Positions 59,912 to 64,000 of a DNA stretch of 64,000 bases are shown piece after piece. Below the pieces are notes generated by a model that was given only the letters and a program-made list of their open reading frames with translations, searched no databases and was not told the origin of the DNA. The stretch is from contig JAIGNY010004510.1 of the NCBI GenBank assembly GCA_020152595.1, forward strand, positions 62,001-126,000. Reading direction: 5' to 3'. The DNA is from Chiridota heheva. Lineage: Eukaryota; Echinodermata; Holothuroidea; Apodida; Chiridotidae. The translations under genes were made by a program, and so were the position numbers. The number at the start of each line of letters is the position of its first letter. Positions within the stretch are counted from its first letter, which is position 1.

Positions 59912-60442
59912 TAGCCACTCAATTAGCCAAGTTTATCAGTGGAACCCCTCAAATGTTTGGCTCAATTAGCCAAATTTATCAGTGGAACCCCTCAAATGTT
60001 TGGCTCAATTAGCCAAATTTATCAGTGGAACTCCTCAAATGTTTGGCTCAATTAGCCAAATTGATTAGCGGAACCCCTCAAATGTTTGGCTCAATTAGCC
60101 AAATTTATCAGTGGAACTCCTCAAATGTTTGGCTCAATTAGCCAAATTTATCAGTGGAACCCCTCAAATGTTTGGCTCAATCAACCAAATTTATTAGTGG
60201 AACCCCTCAAATGTTTGGCTCAATTAGCCAAATTTTCAGTGGAACCCCTCAAATGTTTGGCTTAGCCAAATTTATCAGATGTTTGGCTCAATTAGCCAAA
60301 TTTATTAGTGGAACCCCTCAAATGTTTGGCTCAATTAGCCAAATTTATCAGTGGAACCCCTTAAATGTTTGGCTCAATTAGCCAAATTTATCAGTGGAAC
60401 CCCTCAAATGTTTGGCTCAATTAGCCAAATTTATCAGTGGAA
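59912..60442. repeat. 43-bp minisatellite, about 12 copies
   Basis: Unit CAATTAGCCAAATTTATCAG followed by TGGAACCCCTCAAATGTTTGGCT, with one shortened unit near 60255. Confidence 0.95.
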
Positions 60443-60880
60443 CCTATGAAAGTCATCCCTAAATTCAAAAAGGACATAAGTATGAAATAAATATTGAACT
60501 GAATACCTAGACAAAACAGTGTCCTACGACTAGAGTATGGAAAGAATTATGCCAGTGTCATTCAAGGTGTTGTAGGCTTTTCTTTCCTGACAAAACCTGA
60601 TTTAAAAATATGATAAATAATGCTGTTTTCATTCTCAGTGGCCTTGCTCTCATTATCTGTTACTAAAATAGTAAGATGACAGCTGAATTTTGTCGCTTGG
60701 AGAAGCTAGGATTGTGCAAGCTAAGAGTCTATGAAGTTTCTTTGCTCACCTAAATGTAAAGTCACAAGCTCTTCTTGTATGGTTGCTATCTCATAAACCA
60801 GAGAATGACATAAGAGAAAGTAAACAATACTTTCTTGGTTCAATACAGATATTTATTTATCATGAAATTTCTATTTCCAG

Positions 60881-61135
60881 GCTAGAGCTCAATTGATTGC
60901 AGCTGAGAAAGACTCAGCCATTGACCTGGACTTGGAATTCCCCCTTATAGAAGATGACCTTGAACCAGAAATTGAAGAAGAGGTTTTACCTGAGCTTACC
61001 CTTGAGATGAAAGAAGAGATTGATAGAGTGCTCATTCCCCGCCCCCCTGAGGAGGTGCTGGTGGAGGGGTACAGGCTTAGCATCAAGAGGATGGATTTCC
61101 AGACATTAAAGGGCTTGAATTGGCTAAATGATGAG
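60881..61135 (+). CDS. SENP-like gene exon: start of Ulp1/C48 protease domain
   Basis: The acceptor is CTATTTCCAG and the donor GATGAG|GTACCG. It is phase 0 at both ends with 85 codons. An acidic stretch (EDDLEPEIEEEVLPEL) leads into LTLEMKEEIDRVL, then EEVLVEGYRLSIKRMDFQTL and GLNWLNDE. These align with the entry to the SENP1 catalytic domain (EITEEMEKEI, DEVLSEAFRLTI, LNWLNDE), where the enzyme begins to contact SUMO. The catalytic His, Asp and Cys follow in exons beyond the window. Confidence 0.92.
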
Positions 61136-61146
61136 GTACCGTAGCT

Positions 61147-62125
61147 TTACCGTATTACATCCCATATGTAATTAAGCTTGCCGCTGGACTTGATACTAAG
61201 CTGGCAGCCTAATGTATTACATTCTATGTGTAATATAAGCTGACTTTTGGACTTGATACTAAGCTGGCGGCTTAACGTATTACATTCTATGTGTAATATA
61301 AGCTGACCATTGGTCTTGATAGTAAGCTGGCAGCTTAACATATTACATTCTGTGTATTTCAGCTGGCCGCTGGACTTGATACTAAGCTGGCAGCTTACCG
61401 TATTACATGCTATGTGTAATTAAACTGGCAGCTGGACTTGATAGTAAGCTGGCAGCTTACAGTATTACATTATATGTGTAATATAAACTGACCACTGGAC
61501 TTGATACTAAGCAAGCAGCTTACCGTATTACATTCTTTGTGTAATATAAGCTGACCACTAGACTTAATAGTAAGCTGGCAGCTTATTGTATTACATTCTA
61601 TGCGTAATATAAGCTGACCACTGGACTTGATACCAAGCTGGCAGCTTACCGTATTACATTTTATGTGTAATATAAGCTGACCACTGGACTTGGTACTAAG
61701 CTGGCAGCTTACCGTATTACATTCTATGTGTAGTATAAGCTGACCACTGGACTTGATACTAAGCTGGCAGCTTACCGTATTACATTCTATGTGTAATATA
61801 AGCTGACCACTGGACTTGATACCAAGCTGGCAGCTTACCGTATTACACTCTATGTGTAATATAAGCTGACCACTGGACTTGATACCAAGCTGGCAGCTTA
61901 CCGTATTACATTCTATGTGTAATATAAGCTGACCACTGGACTTGATACTTAACTGGCAGCTTACCGTATTACATTCTATGTGTAATATAAGCTGACCACT
62001 GGACTTGATACTTAACTGGCAGCTTACCGTATTACACTCTATGTGTAGTATAAGCTGACCACGGGACTTGATAGTAAGCTGGCAGCTAACCGTATTACAT
62101 TTTATGTGTAATATAAGCTGACCGC
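61147..62125. repeat. 63-bp minisatellite, about 15 copies
   Basis: The unit contains CTGACCACTGGACTTGATAC, AAGCTGGCAGCTTACCGTAT and TGTGTAATATAAG. It starts about 12 bases after the donor of the protease-domain exon. As 63 is a multiple of three, a 229-codon minus-strand frame appears; I treat it as an artefact. Confidence 0.95.
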
Positions 62126-62164
62126 TATTTACTGTTAGAAAGAAGCTAGACTGCCCCAAATTAC

Positions 62165-62578
62165 CTACAGCAATGCAAGAAGTGTATGATTTAAATGAGC
62201 ACTGTTAATCCATACCTGGATCACTGTGTATGATTTAATTGAGCACTATTAATACATAGCTGGATCGCTGTGTATGATATAATTGAGCACTATTAATACA
62301 TAGCTGGATAGCTGTGTATGATATAATTGAGCACTATTAATACGTACCTATTTCACTGTATGATTTAATTGAGCACTATTAATACATAGCTGGATCGCTG
62401 TGTATGATTTAATTGAGCACTATTAATACATAGCTGGATCGCTGTGTATGATTTAATTGAGCACTATTAATACATAGCTGGATCGCTGTGTATGATTTAA
62501 TTGAGCAATATTAATACATAGCTGGATCCCTGTGTATGATTTAATTAAGCACTATTAATACATACCTATTTCGCTGGG
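62165..62578. repeat. 44-bp minisatellite, about nine copies
   Basis: Unit GCTGTGTATGATTTAATTGA followed by GCACTATTAATACATAGCTGGATC. It ends at a TA run and T/G homopolymers (62582-62617). Confidence 0.95.
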
Positions 62579-62599
62579 TATGATATATATATATATATA

Positions 62600-64000
62600 T
62601 TTTTTTTTTGGGGGGGGCGCTGATTTAGCTGCTGCCACTATAATGCTGCTCCTCAGAGATCTCATTTTTGCTCTGTGTAGTGAAACTATCATTTCTTATT
62701 TTTGCACTGTCGAAAGTGTTTATTACCTGGATCATTCTAGTCATAACCTCTCGGTGGATTTATTGCTGACTTTTTGTGACTTTTGACAATGTTTTCATAC
62801 TGTTTATATTCATTTATTTGGATTTTACTGTGTGTTCATACCCATGAGCTTAAACATTTAGTTTACAATGATAGAGATGTTAACATTGTTATGCAAATTG
62901 ACAAGTGGAGTGCATCCCTTTTGAATCTAAAGCTGTTGGGCGTGCATGAGCAATTTAGCATAATGCCTACACCAGCCAGACGAATTCAGTACACTAAGGA
63001 TCAGTTGCTTGCCTATTGTCATGGCAGTTCGTTGCCTTTTCCTTCTATATCTTCTGTTCTTAAAGACAATAGTTTATTTCATGCAAGAGGAAGAAGAGGG
63101 GGATCACACATCAAATGTAAAAAACTTAATTCTGTACAGATTCAGCATCAAGGTTTGTGTTATGGATAACAGATCACAATGTACACTTAGACTTAAAAGG
63201 TCCAGCGACGCCAATAGAGGTGTAAATCTTAAAAACTTGGTTCAAATCAAACTTGATGAAATTCATAAACATTTTGAAAGAAACTCCTTGTTTGAAATTG
63301 CCAATGCTAGATCCATCAGAAATAAAATACCACTTATAGTGGATCATATTGTTGACTCTAATCTTAATCTATTTTGTCTAACTGAGACATAGCTTAATGA
63401 CTATGACACTATGCGGGGCTGACCTCTCCCCTCAAGGTTTTAGCTTCCTTGGGGTTCCCTGCCCATCTGCCAGGTCAGGTGGTGGTACTGGCATTATTTT
63501 CAGAGACACACTTAAGGTTAAATTGCTAAGAAGTGCAGAAAAGACATCTTTTGAGTTTTCTGAGTGGCAAATTGTTGCCCATCATGTGACTTTTCGGCTT
63601 ATCATCTTATACCGACCTCCTTATTCTGAAGCTCACCCAATTACTACATTAACATTTTTTCATAAATTTAATGATTTTCTTGAGGAATGTGTATTGTGCC
63701 CTGAAAGACTCATTCTGGCTGGTGATTTTAATATTCATGTAAATGATAACAGTAATTCTGATGCTTGCATGTTTGCTGACATTCTGAATACTTTTAGCTT
63801 GAAACAACATGTCTGTTTTCCAACTCACGAGTCAGGTCATACCCTGGATCTTATCATTACAAGATCCACCAATGATCTATTTTTATCACCACCACAACCA
63901 GAACTTAAACTATCTAATCATTGGTCACTCAGATGTGTTCTGAACATACCTGGGACATTGCTTTCAACTGAGGAAATCAAATACCGGAAATATCGGAACA
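62600..64000 (+). mobile_element. LINE 5' part with APE endonuclease, runs off the right edge
   Basis: Frame 62783-63169 holds RRIQYTKDQLLAYCHG and ARGRRGGSHIK, a leader common in CR1/L2-like LINEs. From about 63285: SLFEIANARSIRNKIPLIVD, LNLFCLTET then a stop where a Trp codon is usual, SGGGTGIIFRD, LIILYRPPYSEA, LILAGDFNIHV, SGHTLDLIITR and LSNHWSL (usually SDH). A frameshift lies near 63415. Dead copy, endonuclease nearly complete. The 5' boundary is approximate. Confidence 0.85.

Larger units (their letters stand above)
1646..61135 (+). other. SENP1/SENP2-like SUMO protease gene, partial (11 exons in window)
   Basis: This is the span of the only cellular gene I can support. Ulp1-family SENP enzymes mature SUMO precursors and remove SUMO from proteins, mainly in the nucleus. 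Eleven exons with AG acceptors and GT donors join without a phase conflict: 1646-1722, 35092-35312, 38096-38201, 39534-39816, 48029-48257, 51140-51279, 53603-53823, 57248-57398, 57912-57996, 58413-58445 and 60881-61135. They encode about 600 residues. The last five resemble vertebrate SENP1 in order: an SDSxxLLEV segment, a tryptophan-containing WVQE segment, a charged helix, then the EEV/FRL/LNWLNDE entry to the protease domain. Vertebrate SENP1 is about 640 residues in total, so this N-terminal region is long. The catalytic triad is outside the window. The choice between SENP1 and SENP2 is not decided, so I give no symbol. Confidence 0.85.

Noticed and set aside
61470-62159. 229-codon minus-strand frame with a 21-residue repeat
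   Set aside because: The 63-bp minisatellite is a multiple of three, which keeps one antisense frame open by chance. It is bounded by the array.
62783-63169. 128-codon frame as a secreted cellular protein
   Set aside because: The hydrophobic start looks like a signal, but RRIQYTKDQLL and the Arg/Gly-rich segment are a common LINE leader just upstream of the endonuclease.

Overview
The window is eukaryotic. It is AT-rich, holds no dense open reading frames, and carries GT-AG introns, non-LTR retrotransposons, a DIRS-type tyrosine-recombinase retrotransposon, nested DNA transposons and at least fifteen unrelated minisatellites. The repeat mix (DIRS, LINEs with CR1/L2-like and I/Nimb-like features, nonautonomous hAT elements) and scattered 'aggccta' words suggest a marine invertebrate, perhaps a non-vertebrate deuterostome. 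I cannot name the species.

One cellular gene is supported. It lies on the + strand and spans nearly the whole window: a SENP1/SENP2-like (Ulp1 family) SUMO protease. I found eleven exons between 1646 and 61135, about 1.8 kb of coding sequence. Their splice phases agree at every junction, and the last five match the stretch of vertebrate SENP1 just before and into the start of the protease domain. The catalytic His, Asp and Cys exons lie past the right edge, and 5' exons probably lie past the left edge. Three of the N-terminal exons contain in-frame tandem repeats.

Layout: 1-139 short tandem repeat; 1646-1722 first recognised exon; 1906-6681 a hAT-like element holding a second TIR element, its 18-bp minisatellite and a third TIR element; 6981-7866 truncated LINE; 7926-9054 second copy of the third TIR element; 9201-18840 DIRS element with a 2.8-kb tandem duplication of its 5' part and a hAT-like element inside its recombinase; 19.03-20.35 kb 25-bp minisatellite; 21.05-34.85 kb a minus-strand LINE split by a PIF/Harbinger-like element (23087-26526) and a larger element (about 26.83-32.74 kb); 35.09-39.82 kb three exons; 40.03-46.88 kb a relative of that larger element, holding a hAT-like copy and a decayed I/Nimb-like LINE; 46.88-50.64 kb a diverged intron duplication, one copy of which has expanded into a 68-bp minisatellite; 48.03-61.14 kb seven more exons separated by minisatellites; 61.15-62.58 kb two more minisatellites; 62.6-64.0 kb the 5' part of a + strand LINE.

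I found no operon, CRISPR array, plasmid-like feature or new enzyme system. The most unusual content is structural: the depth of transposon nesting, and the many independent tandem expansions in and around one gene, several starting within tens of bases of splice sites.
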